A DNA stretch of 64,000 nt from Micromonospora inaquosa (GCF_003857055.1 NZ_QGSZ01000176.1:1-64000), one strand, 5' to 3'; counted from the first letter of the stretch, positions 24,820-33,346 are shown. The notes: generated from the letters alone by a model not told the origin. Made by a program: numbers and translations.

Positions 24820-25719
24820 ATGGATCATCAGGGGCAGTTTCGTCGTGCGGCGCTCGCGTTAGGCATCCCGGACGACGAGGTCAGCCGGTTCATCCAGCAC
24901 CTGCGTTTGTCGATCCGGTTGAGCGGGGGATCCGGCGGTGTTCCGGTCGGGCAGTTCGGTGGGTTGCCGCGGCTGCCGGTGGGCATGGACTGGCCGTCGG
25001 ACGGGGTCGATGCGTTGCCGTTCATCTTCTCGGTCGACTGTGCGGCGCTGCCGAGAGTCGACGGCTTCGGGCTGCCGGCAGGCGGTTCGCTGCTGTTCTT
25101 CCTGAACCACGAGCAGGCGGCTGCCAGCGGGGAGCGCAGGTATGGGCGAGTCGTGTATGTGCCGGCTGGTACCGAGACCGAGGTGGCGGCAGGACGCACC
25201 GACCCGGCGTTCGTCGGCGAGCAGTATGAGGTCGGCGCCACGCTGCGCGCCGAGTTCCCCGATCGGTTCGGGGCTGACGACGAGGACGACGAGGCGGACG
25301 ACGACGAGGACGACGACGACTTGTCGCCTTTCCAGCAGCAGTTGGCCCGTGACCTTGAGGGTGACCTGCCGCACCTTGACGAGCTCTGTGCGGTGGCCAA
25401 CGATCTCTGGCCGCCTGACAGCGGGTACGCCAGCGCCTATATCGGCGGGTATGCCGACGAGGAGGTGATCAAGAGTATTGCGGAGCAGACCCTCGCGTGG
25501 CGCGAGAAGATCGGCGAGATCGTCATCCCGGTCGCGAAATGGTATTCCCATGTGGAGAGGGAGACGCACCGGCTGACGAGTGAGTGGGTGTCGCTCGCCC
25601 GCTTTCCCGTAGACAACGAGCTCTATTACCGGAGTGCCGGGAGTTTCGTGATCCGTCACGACGACCTGGCCGCCGGTCGGCTGGACGAGGCGCTTTCCAT
25701 GGGCGAGCTGATCCCCTAG
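24820..25719 (+). CDS. DUF1963 (YwqG-like) protein with acidic insert
   Basis: 299 residues from ATG 24820. GGLPRLPVGMDWPSD and PFIFSVDCAALP are the DUF1963 signature; GGSLLFFLNHEQ follows. An acidic stretch (DDEDDEADDDEDDDD-type) lies around residues 147-165, unusual for the family. Function of DUF1963 proteins is unknown; some are linked to toxin systems. Confidence 0.75.
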   Translation: MDHQGQFRRAALALGIPDDEVSRFIQHLRLSIRLSGGSGGVPVGQFGGLPRLPVGMDWPSDGVDALPFIFSVDCAALPRVDGFGLPAGGSLLFFLNHEQAAASGERRYGRVVYVPAGTETEVAAGRTDPAFVGEQYEVGATLRAEFPDRFGADDEDDEADDDEDDDDLSPFQQQLARDLEGDLPHLDELCAVANDLWPPDSGYASAYIGGYADEEVIKSIAEQTLAWREKIGEIVIPVAKWYSHVERETHRLTSEWVSLARFPVDNELYYRSAGSFVIRHDDLAAGRLDEALSMGELIP

Positions 25720-25847
25720 AACACCGGCGGCCCGCCCGCCCGCCGGTTGGGAGGGCGACGTCGGCGACCCAGCCGCCCGGATCTGCCGCCGACCGTGCGC
25801 GCTGCGCCTCGGTGACCCGGTCGCGGTTGACCAACGTCGGCGTCGCA

Positions 25848-26006
25848 CTGCTCGCTGGAGACCTCTGCTTCCGCAGGGGCGCGTTCGGCCTGGATGTGCG
25901 CGATCCTGTCGGTGACAACGGCCGGGTCGGCTCCGACGTCGAGGGCGACCCGGTAGCGCGCTCCAACGTGGCGTCGCACCCGATACCCGAGGCTCGGATG
26001 CGCCGC
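25848..26006 (-). pseudogene. Serine recombinase C-terminal fragment
   Basis: About 50 minus-strand codons read GYRVRRHVGARYRVALDVGA, then DPAVVTDRIAHIQAERAPAEAEV. This is like the coiled region near the C terminus of large serine recombinases in actinobacteria, where Tyr-Arg-x-Ala-Leu-Asp-x-Gly-x-Asp-Pro is typical. No catalytic domain remains. It abuts the TetR redox cluster, marking a probable old insertion edge. Confidence 0.4.
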
Positions 26007-26007
26007 G

Positions 26008-26652
26008 TCAGCCCATGTGTTGGTCGTCAGACGTCGCGAACGTCCGCAGATGGTCAACCGCCGCGGAGAGCGCGTCCTGCAGGGGGCCGATGTCCCGGGC
26101 GACCTGGGCGAGGAGCATGCCGCCTTGGTACGCCGCGAGGAACATGTCGGCGAGCCGCGCGGGGTCGGCGGACGCATCGATGCGGCCGAGTTGCCGCATG
26201 CGATCGAGCCCGGCGCGGAAGATCTCGCGCCACTGCGCGAACACCTCCGCGAGCCGGTCGTGCACGTCGAGATCGGTCTTGACGATCTCGCTCGCGAGCG
26301 AGCCGAGGCTGCAGCCGTCTTCGAACGGACGCCCCGAGAGGACGTAGAAGTCCGCCCAGTCCTGGAACGCCTCGATGGTGTCGAAGCTGGCGAACCGTTC
26401 GCTGCGGTGGAAGCCGAGGACGCTGTCAGCCTGCCAGTCGATGACCGCCAGGACGAGGCTCTCCTTGGTGGGGAAGTAGTGACTCAGCTGCGATCCACTC
26501 ACGCCCGCAGCGCGGCGGACGAGCTCGTTGTTGGTTGCGTGCACCCCTTTGCCGTAGATCAGCGCCGCCGCGTGCTCCAGGATCCGCTCGCGCGTGGCCT
26601 GGCCCTTGGGAGTGAGCTTCTGGGCTGCCTCCGCCCCGTTGTTCACCTGCAT
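26008..26652 (-). CDS. TetR-family repressor of the redox cluster
   Basis: 214 residues from ATG 26652; an in-frame GTG at 26688 is an alternative. Helix-turn-helix: ATRERILEHAAALIYGKGVHATNNELVRRAAGVSGSQLSHYFPTKESL. The rest is the helical ligand-binding domain. It is divergent from the AhpD-like gene, and the 16-bp palindrome occurs on both sides (26713 and 26887), so it likely represses itself and the cluster, with release on an oxidative or electrophilic signal. Confidence 0.88.
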   Translation of the reverse strand: MQVNNGAEAAQKLTPKGQATRERILEHAAALIYGKGVHATNNELVRRAAGVSGSQLSHYFPTKESLVLAVIDWQADSVLGFHRSERFASFDTIEAFQDWADFYVLSGRPFEDGCSLGSLASEIVKTDLDVHDRLAEVFAQWREIFRAGLDRMRQLGRIDASADPARLADMFLAAYQGGMLLAQVARDIGPLQDALSAAVDHLRTFATSDDQHMG

Positions 26653-26738
26653 GTGATCAACATACACACACTGGGCTCGGGAACCCACTTTTGCTGCGCC
26701 CAGTCCGACTGATGGACGAAATCGTCCAGTAAAGTCAC
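26585..26738. repeat. Tandem duplication, copy A
   Basis: 154 bp covering the first ~22 codons of tetR plus its upstream region with the palindrome. Copy B is at 26763-26912. Shared blocks include CGCTCGCGCGTGGCCTG, ACACA-ACTGGGCT, AACCCACTTT, GGACGAAATCGTCCAGT and AAGTCAC. The copies have diverged by many substitutions and short indels, so the duplication is old. Confidence 0.75.
26713..26728. promoter_or_regulatory. Putative TetR operator 1
   Basis: TGGACGA-AA-TCGTCCA, a perfect palindrome with 7-bp arms, 61 bp upstream of the tetR start. Identical sequence at 26887-26902 serves the divergent operon. Confidence 0.65.
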
Positions 26739-26762
26739 GTGGCGACCGCGTACTCTAGTGGT

Positions 26763-26912
26763 CGCTCGCGCGTGGCCTGACCCTTGGGGCTTTGGGGCTG
26801 CCCACACTCCGCTGCTCAGCACATGTAATCAGCGTTACACAGACTGGGCTTGTAAACCCACTTTCGATGGGCTTCACTCAAGCGAGTGGACGAAATCGTC
26901 CAGTCAAGTCAC
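26763..26912. repeat. Tandem duplication, copy B
   Basis: 150 bp similar to 26585-26738 in the same orientation. Here the tetR-derived part is decayed and no longer codes, but the operator and flanking GTCCAGTCAAGTCAC are kept, presumably under selection as the promoter region of the AhpD-like gene. Confidence 0.75.
26887..26902. promoter_or_regulatory. Putative TetR operator 2
   Basis: TGGACGA-AA-TCGTCCA, identical to operator 1, 28 bp upstream of the AhpD-like start. A bound repressor would sit over the transcription start. Confidence 0.65.
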
Positions 26913-26929
26913 CCTGGAGGTTCAGCACC

Positions 26930-27472
26930 ATGTCTCGCCTGACCGCTCCCGCGCGCGCCGACATGGACGCGAAGACGCGGGGTGCCCTCGACGCCATCGC
27001 GAAGCAGTTCGGCTTCGCCCCCAGCATGTTCACCACGCTCGCCGCGAACCCGACAGTGCTCGAAATCGTGATGGGCCTGCAGGGCAGCATCGCGAAGCTC
27101 CTGGACGCGAAGACGCGCCACACGATCGCCCTCGCGGTCTCTCAGTCGAACGGCTGCCACTACTGCCAGGCACTCCACGGTTTCATCTCGTCGAACCTCG
27201 GCGGTATGTCGCCGGAGGAGATTGAGCTCGCCCGCAACGGCACGTCCAGCGACCCGAAGCGCGCCGCCGTCGCGAGGTTCGCGCAGCACGTGATCGAGAC
27301 GCGTGGCCAGGTCAGCGACGAGGACCTCGAAGCGATCCGCGGGGCCGGTTACATCGACCCGGAGATCCAGGCGATCGTCACGATCGTGGTCGTCACCCTG
27401 CTCACGAACTACCTCAACAACGTCAGCGACGCCGTCGTCGACGTCCCCGGCGCCGACCACCAGTCGGCCTGA
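26930..27472 (+). CDS. Carboxymuconolactone decarboxylase/AhpD-like alkylhydroperoxidase
   Basis: 180 residues from ATG 26930 (CTGGAGG upstream). The active site is Cys76-His-Tyr-Cys79 with His83 (NGCHYCQALH), the AhpD redox motif. YcI-like layout with a helical hairpin. Probably a peroxidase or quinone/thiol reductant using CxxC. First gene of a cluster with a nitroreductase, a YjbR protein and a second CMD protein. Confidence 0.88.
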   Translation: MSRLTAPARADMDAKTRGALDAIAKQFGFAPSMFTTLAANPTVLEIVMGLQGSIAKLLDAKTRHTIALAVSQSNGCHYCQALHGFISSNLGGMSPEEIELARNGTSSDPKRAAVARFAQHVIETRGQVSDEDLEAIRGAGYIDPEIQAIVTIVVVTLLTNYLNNVSDAVVDVPGADHQSA

Positions 27473-27509
27473 CTTTCCTCTCCATCCGGCGTTCAGACAA
27501 AAAGAGAGC

Positions 27510-28166
27510 ATGATCTTGAATCTCGACAAGCTGATGACGAAGCACCTCACCCGCTACTTCGACCCGAGCAAGAGGATCCCGGAGGAGACGTTCCAGCAGT
27601 TGCTGCGTTACCTGCGCACCTCACCGACGACGATCAACATTCAGCCGAACCGTTTCCACGTGCTGGAGACGCAGGACGGCAAGGACAAGCTCGCGAACGC
27701 ACTGGTCGGCCGCTTCGCGGACAACGCGGAGAAGGTGCGCAACGCCTCGCACGCCATCATCTTCACCACGCGCAAGGACATCCCTGACACGCACCTGCAG
27801 GAGATCTTCGAGAAGGAGCGCGCCGACAGGCGCTTCGCCGACCCGGAGATCCAGAAGGGATGGGAGGCGGGCGCCTCCAACTTCGTGGAGATCCAGACGA
27901 AGAACTATGGCGGGGACGTGCTCCACTGGCTCGAGAAGAACACCTACCTCGTCGTCGGCGCCACGATGATGGCCGCCGCATCCCTCGGGGTGGACGCGAC
28001 GCCGATGGAGGGCTTCGACCGCAGGACCGTGGACGCGGCCTTCGACCTGACCGGCACCGACTACACGACCACGCTGCTTCTGGTGCTCGGCTACCCCGAC
28101 GAGGCTCGGGTTTCCCGTCAGCCGGTCTCGCGGTTCGACGCGGAGAAGATCTTCACGCACATGTGA
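27510..28166 (+). CDS. NAD(P)H nitroreductase, NfsB-like
   Basis: 218 residues from ATG 27510. LTRYFDPSKRIPEET and LLRYLRTSPTTINIQPNRFHVL fit the FMN-binding start of oxygen-insensitive nitroreductases of the NfsB type; HAIIFTTRKD, DVLHWLEKNTYLVVGATMMAAASLGVDATPMEGF and LVLGYPDE complete the pattern. Reduces quinones and nitro-compounds with two-electron chemistry. It is preceded by the CMD gene in the same operon (37 bp gap) and followed by a hairpin. Confidence 0.85.
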   Translation: MILNLDKLMTKHLTRYFDPSKRIPEETFQQLLRYLRTSPTTINIQPNRFHVLETQDGKDKLANALVGRFADNAEKVRNASHAIIFTTRKDIPDTHLQEIFEKERADRRFADPEIQKGWEAGASNFVEIQTKNYGGDVLHWLEKNTYLVVGATMMAAASLGVDATPMEGFDRRTVDAAFDLTGTDYTTTLLLVLGYPDEARVSRQPVSRFDAEKIFTHM

Positions 28167-28170
28167 CGGA

Positions 28171-28194
28171 CGCGGCGGACGTCGGGCCGCCGCG
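28171..28194 (+). terminator. Hairpin after the nitroreductase gene
   Basis: CGCGGCGG - ACGTCGGG - CCGCCGCG, 8-bp perfect stem 4 bases after the stop. Probably an attenuating or terminating hairpin between the nitroreductase and the YjbR gene. Confidence 0.45.
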
Positions 28195-28289
28195 CCAGCC
28201 CCGTTCACTTCGACCCGGTTGCCCGGCGTCCGAGCGATCAACCCACAGCCGATCCACGGATCGAGGCTGAGGACTTCGAGGAGGTCAAG

Positions 28290-28685
28290 ATGGAGATTGA
28301 TAAGGCTGTGCAGGAGCGAGCCGCGGCCCGCGCCGCCGAGCTTCCCGGCTCCGAGCACGCACACCAGTCCACCGGCGACTGGGAGGTATGGAAGGTCGGT
28401 GGCAAGGTGTTCATGCTGCAGACGTCGATGCCCGGCGAGCCCGTTGTGATCCTGAAAGCGGATCCATCCGACGCGGACGCGCTCCGCGCCGCTCATGCGA
28501 GCATCTCGCCCGGCTACCACATGAACAAGAAGCACTGGATCACGATGCGGGCGGGTGCGGACGTCGAGCCCGCGCTTGTCGACAATCTCGTGACCGAGTC
28601 GTACCTCCTCGTCGTCGCCGGCCTGCCGAAGCAGAGCCGTCCCGTCGATCCCGCCTCATTCCGCGTCCCGCCGTCCGCCGACTGA
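28290..28685 (+). CDS. MmcQ/YjbR-family protein
   Basis: 131 residues. The MmcQ/YjbR-like pattern: WEVWKVGGKVFMLQT, VVILKADPSDADALRAAH, ISPGYHMNKKHWITMR and LVTESYLLVVAGLPK. A double-wing DNA-binding fold in the family, role unclear. It follows the nitroreductase with a 123-bp gap. Confidence 0.85.
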   Translation: MEIDKAVQERAAARAAELPGSEHAHQSTGDWEVWKVGGKVFMLQTSMPGEPVVILKADPSDADALRAAHASISPGYHMNKKHWITMRAGADVEPALVDNLVTESYLLVVAGLPKQSRPVDPASFRVPPSAD

Positions 28686-28961
28686 TCACGCTGACGCCGA
28701 CCGCGCCCAGAGTGCTGCCCCTCATCCGCGCAGCGCCCGCACCGGCGCACGGCGCCCTTACGGGGCCGGCCGCATCTCCGACACCTACTTTCACCGGAGC
28801 CAGCGCCGACATCCTCGCCATCGCCAGGCTTGCCCACCTGAAGACGCGGCACCCGACCTGCGCCCGCCCCTCAAGGCTGGTGGGAATTCCGAAGCGGCTG
28901 TCCACCGACGGGGACGTCCCCACCACTGGTGCTGTCGTTGTCACCTACAGGAGGTCATCTC

Positions 28962-29444
28962 TTGGATACCAGGATCCAGAACGTCCGACTGAACGCCACG
29001 TCGAACGAGCAACTCATGGCTCTGGCGAACGCAGGAGCCGCAGCCTTCGGCCATACCGCCACACTCCAGGTGGAACGGACCTTGGCCCAGCTTCTGCGTT
29101 TACGTGTCGCGCAGATCAACAACTGCAGCTACTGCCTTCTGGTGCATCACGCCGCCGCCCGTACCGCCGAGATCCCGCCGCCCAAGGTCGAGACCCTCAC
29201 CGCGTGGTGGGAGACGCACCTGTTCTCCGAGGCGGAGCGAGCCGCGCTGGCCTACACCGAGGCGTTGACCCGAGCCGCCGACGCCACCGTCAACAGCCGC
29301 CTCCAGGAAGCCCACGACAGGATGACCACGCACTTCACGGAGGGCGAGATCCTGGAAATCGTGGGCATTGTGATCAACATGAACATCTGGACGCGACTCA
29401 AGCTCGCCGAGGGCGCCATGCCCACAACGGCGCCTACCCCGTGA
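28962..29444 (+). CDS. Second carboxymuconolactone decarboxylase/AhpD-like protein
   Basis: 160 residues from TTG 28962, chosen for the perfect AGGAGG 7 bases upstream. Cys55-Ser-Tyr-Cys58 with His62 (NNCSYCLLVHH) is the AhpD-type motif. Only distantly similar to the protein at 26930, and closer to CMD proteins that accompany oxidoreductases. It probably completes the redox cluster. Confidence 0.82.
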   Translation: MDTRIQNVRLNATSNEQLMALANAGAAAFGHTATLQVERTLAQLLRLRVAQINNCSYCLLVHHAAARTAEIPPPKVETLTAWWETHLFSEAERAALAYTEALTRAADATVNSRLQEAHDRMTTHFTEGEILEIVGIVINMNIWTRLKLAEGAMPTTAPTP

Positions 29445-30027
29445 GTTGATACGCGGCCCTGCCATCGGAGCAGGTTGGCACCTGTGCGGTGGACGTCGAA
29501 GTCGTCATTCAGCCGCTCGGAGCGCCGGCACCGCTGTGAACAGGCGCTTCAGGATGGACGCCCCTTCGACGGATCCGAAGGCGCAGCCATGGTGCTTTCG
29601 GTTGTCAGTCGGGCAGCATCCGCACTCCGATGCGGCTGTGGGAGCCAGCGCTGGTGCCAACCATGGCACTGGGCTGGCACCTCACGATCGGCCCACTGTT
29701 CAGGGTGTCGCACTCGGCGGCGGACAGGGTCACCGACCCCTCGGCCCCCACTGCTCGCTCTGGCGTCGGCGCTTCGGCGGCGGGTCGACCAGCTCACCGT
29801 CGTCGGCGGCACCCTCAGACCAACATGGCTCCGCGAAACCCGGGGACATCAGTCCACATGTCACGGTGCGGTGCCGGCCGTTGTGCGGCATGACAATGTC
29901 AGGCGTCGACTAGGGGGCAGGTTTGCGATCGTTCACGAAGACGTCGGCACGCCCGTCGCTGAATAGTTTCCCCACCATGTTTTTCCGATTCCCCTGCGAC
30001 TGCGGGGAATGATTGTAGGAGGGGAAG
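29445..30027. other. 583-bp gap between the redox cluster and a secreted protein
   Basis: Holds repeat copy 29627-29693 and no gene I can support. Several short readings in both strands (up to ~90 codons) show no motif and shift frame within the repeat. Confidence 0.4.
29627..29693. repeat. 67-bp dispersed repeat, copy 2
   Basis: About 90 percent identical to 15558-15624. Contains GTGCCA-ACCA-TGGCAC, a perfect 6-bp hairpin that is imperfect in copy 1. Confidence 0.5.
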
Positions 30028-30615
30028 ATGCTCAGACGTCGCGTGCTCGGCATCGGGCTTGCCGCACTGCTGGCGGTCTCCGTGGCCGCCGTTGCTTCTC
30101 CGGCCAGTGCAGCAGGGTCTGCGATGGCTGCCGGGGCGATCCCCCAGCCGGTGCTCGATGCGGCGGAGGCTCTGGCCGGAGGGCAGGCCGCAGCGGTAAC
30201 ACCTACGTTCAGCCGGAAGCCGACCACTCGTGGACCGGTCGCGGCAGCCGCCGAGAATGTGATCACCTGCTCCGCGCGGGCCCAGTATCCGCATGCGTCG
30301 ACCGGCGGCAACGGCATCCCGGGCAGCATCGACGGCAAGGCGGATTCGTGGTGTGACGCGCCAATCCCGTACATCGGTGCGCAGGCCGAGTTGTACCAGT
30401 ACGTCCCAGGCAGCGGCTTCTTCCTGGTGTCGGTCGGAAGCCTGAACTCCGGCCCGGGGAACAAGACGTACACAGGTGTCGCCTTCACGATCTGCCAGAG
30501 TGTGCCGAACTACTACGTCACCAAGGGCATCCACACGTACACCGCTCCCGGCGGCTACTACCCACCGTCAGTGACGCTGACAACACAGTCGCCCATCGTT
30601 CAGGTCACCTGCTGA
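30028..30615 (+). CDS. Secreted protein of unknown function
   Basis: 195 residues with GGAGGGG upstream. Sec signal (RRRVLGIGLAALLAVSVAAVA, cleaved after ASA about residue 28). The mature part has an Ala/Pro linker then about 110 residues with YPHASTGGNGIPGS, IPYIGAQAELYQYVPG and a C-terminal Cys, giving four cysteines in all. Looks like an actinobacterial beta-sandwich-like secreted protein. Terminator follows. Confidence 0.6.
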   Translation: MLRRRVLGIGLAALLAVSVAAVASPASAAGSAMAAGAIPQPVLDAAEALAGGQAAAVTPTFSRKPTTRGPVAAAAENVITCSARAQYPHASTGGNGIPGSIDGKADSWCDAPIPYIGAQAELYQYVPGSGFFLVSVGSLNSGPGNKTYTGVAFTICQSVPNYYVTKGIHTYTAPGGYYPPSVTLTTQSPIVQVTC

Positions 30616-30634
30616 GGAGGCCGCACGGATCAAA

Positions 30635-30671
30635 CCGGTCGACCGTCGCGGTGCCAGCGGCGGTCGACCGG
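30635..30671. terminator. Bidirectional hairpin terminator
   Basis: Stem of 15 pairs with one G-T wobble: CCGGTCGACCG at 30635-30645 pairs with CGGTCGACCGG at 30661-30671, loop GGTGCCA. Lies between two converging genes. Confidence 0.75.
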
Positions 30672-30686
30672 CTACGCCCGGCCTCG

Positions 30687-31895
30687 TCATGCCTCCCGCA
30701 GTCGGTCGGCGAACGCCCAGGCGACGACGGCGGTCAGGATCCGCACGCCGCGGGTCGAGGCCGGACGCAGCCCGATCAGCTCCTCTACGCGTCGCAGGCG
30801 ATAGTCGAGCGTGCGGGTGTGCACACCAAGCGCCCGTGCCGTCGCCGGTCGGGACATGTCGTGCAGGTAGTACGCGTCGAGGGTGCGGATCAGGTCCGGG
30901 CCGGCTTCGAGTCGGGTGATGAGCTCCCGCAGCCAACCGTCCATCTGGGGCAAGCGGGCGGCTCCGAGTTCGACGAACCTGTCCGCGACGCTGTAGAGGT
31001 GCTGGGGTCTGCGCTCCGCCGACGTCAATCGGCTGATCTGTCGAGCCTGGTCCAGCACACCGGCCAGCTGGCCCACCGCTCCGAGGGCCGCCCCGGAAGC
31101 GCACCCACGGCCGGAGTCCATGGCGACGCCGCGGACCAGGTCCAGGGTGCGATCCGCCGCCGGACCGTATACGCCACCGTCGACAAGCCATGCCGACGTG
31201 GCCGTCGACGCGTCGACCGATGCCGGCGTGACAAGTACCAACTCCGCCGGCCCGAGCCAGGACATCGGGATCCGCCAGGACGCCATGGCTGTCGCGACGA
31301 TGCGTTTCCGAGCCGGCGCGGTCAGGCCCGGCGGGTCGAACCGAACAACCGTCACCAGCCAGTGATTCGCAAGACGTACGCCGGCCGCCCGAGCGATGCC
31401 CGTCGGCGGTGGTTCGTCGGCCAGCAGCGACCGCGCGAGCATCTGGACCTGAGCCGACATCGACCAGGTCTGTGCAACGCCAACAAGGTACCCGTCCAGG
31501 TAGGCGCCGCGGGCCCGGTTGCCCTCCCGCCCGAGCCAGTTGGCCATGTGGAGCACATCCTCGGTGTTGGCCGCAGTAGCGGTCTCCACCACATCGCGCA
31601 GCATCAGTGCGGTATGGGTGCTGAGCGCCTGCCGTTGCGACGCCAGCGAGAGCCGATCCTCGCCCCGTCGTCGGCCGACGTCGCCGATGGCCGCCAGGTC
31701 GTCCTCGTCGAGCGACGTGTCGTCCCGTACGCGCTCCAGACTCACCCGTCGGATGAAACGCGCGAAGTCGAGCATGTGCGCGAGCTGCTCCGGTGACGGC
31801 GACGCGTATTCGGGCACCTCGCGCTGGTAGGTGTTGACGGCACGCAGGGCATTTACGTCAATCCGCCGCTGGAGCGCCACGATCAGGTCCGGCAC
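30687..31895 (-). CDS. PucR-type transcriptional regulator
   Basis: 402 residues. The C-terminal HTH reads SRPATARALGVHTRTLDYRLRRVEELIG (residues ~355-382), the PucR/CdaR-type HTH_30. The N-terminal two thirds are a helical sensor region, with DFARFIRRVSLER and a GGDEF-like middle domain. No partner transporter or catabolic operon is adjacent; its target is unknown. Confidence 0.8.
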   Translation of the reverse strand: MPDLIVALQRRIDVNALRAVNTYQREVPEYASPSPEQLAHMLDFARFIRRVSLERVRDDTSLDEDDLAAIGDVGRRRGEDRLSLASQRQALSTHTALMLRDVVETATAANTEDVLHMANWLGREGNRARGAYLDGYLVGVAQTWSMSAQVQMLARSLLADEPPPTGIARAAGVRLANHWLVTVVRFDPPGLTAPARKRIVATAMASWRIPMSWLGPAELVLVTPASVDASTATSAWLVDGGVYGPAADRTLDLVRGVAMDSGRGCASGAALGAVGQLAGVLDQARQISRLTSAERRPQHLYSVADRFVELGAARLPQMDGWLRELITRLEAGPDLIRTLDAYYLHDMSRPATARALGVHTRTLDYRLRRVEELIGLRPASTRGVRILTAVVAWAFADRLREA

Positions 31896-32104
31896 GACAC
31901 CTCCTGCAAGGGACGTCGGACGCCTTCCGATTGATGTTCGCCGATCCTATCGTCGGACCTCGACGCAAACGGCGACGTGGCGACAGCGCTGATCGCGGGT
32001 GGTCACGCTCGGTGGCTGGCCTTTGAGCCGATCTTGGGACAGCGGGGCCACTCGCCCAGCCGCTAGCATCGCGCTGATTCCCGTCCCCCATTACGGAGAC
32101 CCCC

Positions 32105-33088
32105 ATGCGCACACTTGCCGCCGCCCTCGTGGGCGCGTTCGTGGCCGTCCTCCCGGCTACGGCCGCCCTGGCCGCCGACCCCAAGCCGGATATCGCGGTG
32201 ACCTCCGCCGCCGACAAGGCCAACTACGCTGAGGGTGAAACCTTCACCGTCACGGTCACGGTGCAGAACAAGAGCTCCGTCGACGCCAAACGCGTGCACT
32301 ACACCGGCGGCGACAGCGAGGGCGTCGACGGTGTCGTCTACGGTGAGCTGTCGACCGGCTTCGACCTCGCCGCCGGCGCCACCAAGACCGTTCAGCTCAC
32401 TGGCAAGACCAACCGCCTGGCGTCGCAGTCCGGCTACGGATTCGTTGCCTTCTCGCTCGCCGCCGACAACGGCGAAGCCAACGACGCCGACAACATCACC
32501 AGCGTGCGGCTGCCGGTGGCGGGCGTCTTCGACGATCTCGGCGGTTACGTCTTCCAGGGTGAGTCCTATGGCGCCGAGTGGACGCCCGGGACGCCTGGCG
32601 TCCCGGGTGTCAAGGTCGTCGCCACCAGTGCCGACGGCAAGACGAAGTACGCCGAGGCCATCACGGACGCCAAGGGCCTGTTCCGGTTCGCCCGCCTCCC
32701 CGCCGGCGACGTCCTGCTGACCTTCACCGCTCCGGCGGGCTGGAAGGTCCTGGCCGGCGAGAACGGCGAGGACGACCACACTCTGGCGCAGGTGCGCGCC
32801 GACGACAGCGACGAGCCGCGCGTCTTCGTGCCGGCGAAGAAGGTCCCCGTGACTTCGCCGAGCGTCACGCCGTCGGCGTCGCCGTCGCCGTCCCTCTCGC
32901 CGTCGCCGTCCCTCTCGCCGGCGCCGGCGCCGGCGCCGTCGGCGTCGGCGTCGGCGAGCGCCGGCCCGGGCCTGCCGGTCACCGGCGACAACACCATGCT
33001 GCTCGCCGGCGCGGCTGCGGTCGCCGTCGCGGTCGGCATCGCGCTGGTGCTCTTCGCACGGCGCCGCCGCGTGCACCTGCGGGCCTGA
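32105..33088 (+). CDS. LPXTG-anchored cell-surface protein
   Basis: 327 residues. Sec signal (AALVGAFVAVLPATAALAA). Two beta-sandwich regions (residues ~30-130 and ~150-240, with YVFQGESYGAEWTPGTPGVPG-type strand near 150) that look like DUF11/SdrD-B-type repeats. Then a Ser/Pro/Ala stalk of about 40 residues made from repeated codon blocks, and the sorting signal LPVTG (290-294), a hydrophobic span and RRRR tail. Sortase would attach it to peptidoglycan. No sortase gene is in the window. Confidence 0.85.
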   Translation: MRTLAAALVGAFVAVLPATAALAADPKPDIAVTSAADKANYAEGETFTVTVTVQNKSSVDAKRVHYTGGDSEGVDGVVYGELSTGFDLAAGATKTVQLTGKTNRLASQSGYGFVAFSLAADNGEANDADNITSVRLPVAGVFDDLGGYVFQGESYGAEWTPGTPGVPGVKVVATSADGKTKYAEAITDAKGLFRFARLPAGDVLLTFTAPAGWKVLAGENGEDDHTLAQVRADDSDEPRVFVPAKKVPVTSPSVTPSASPSPSLSPSPSLSPAPAPAPSASASASAGPGLPVTGDNTMLLAGAAAVAVAVGIALVLFARRRRVHLRA

Positions 33089-33160
33089 TCGACCGAGATC
33101 GTTCCGGCGGCCGAACGGCCGCAGGCTGTCGCACCCCCCGTTATGTCGAGCAAGACGAAG

Positions 33161-33198
33161 GGCGCCGAGGCCCCAGCACCCGCTGGAGCCTCGGCGCC
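33161..33198 (+). terminator. Long hairpin downstream of the LPXTG gene
   Basis: GGCGCCGAGGC (33161-33171) pairs with GCCTCGGCGCC (33188-33198); inside it CCAGC pairs with GCTGG. Strong terminator 72 bases after the stop. Confidence 0.75.
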
Positions 33199-33293
33199 AC
33201 GACTCCGGCCGCGACAACGCCTTCAACGCGCTTCGCGGGTGGACGCTCGGGTTGGCCGGGCTGCACCCTGACGGAAGTTTGGACGTGTTGAGA

Positions 33294-33323
33294 CGCCCCC
33301 ACCGGCCGAGGCTGGCGGGGGCG
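33294..33323 (-). terminator. Hairpin downstream of the holin gene
   Basis: CGCCCCC with GGGGGCG, plus five further inner pairs. It is 23 bases past the holin stop and would end minus-strand transcription. Confidence 0.6.
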
Positions 33324-33346
33324 CGACTGTTTGCAGCTGCCGGAGG

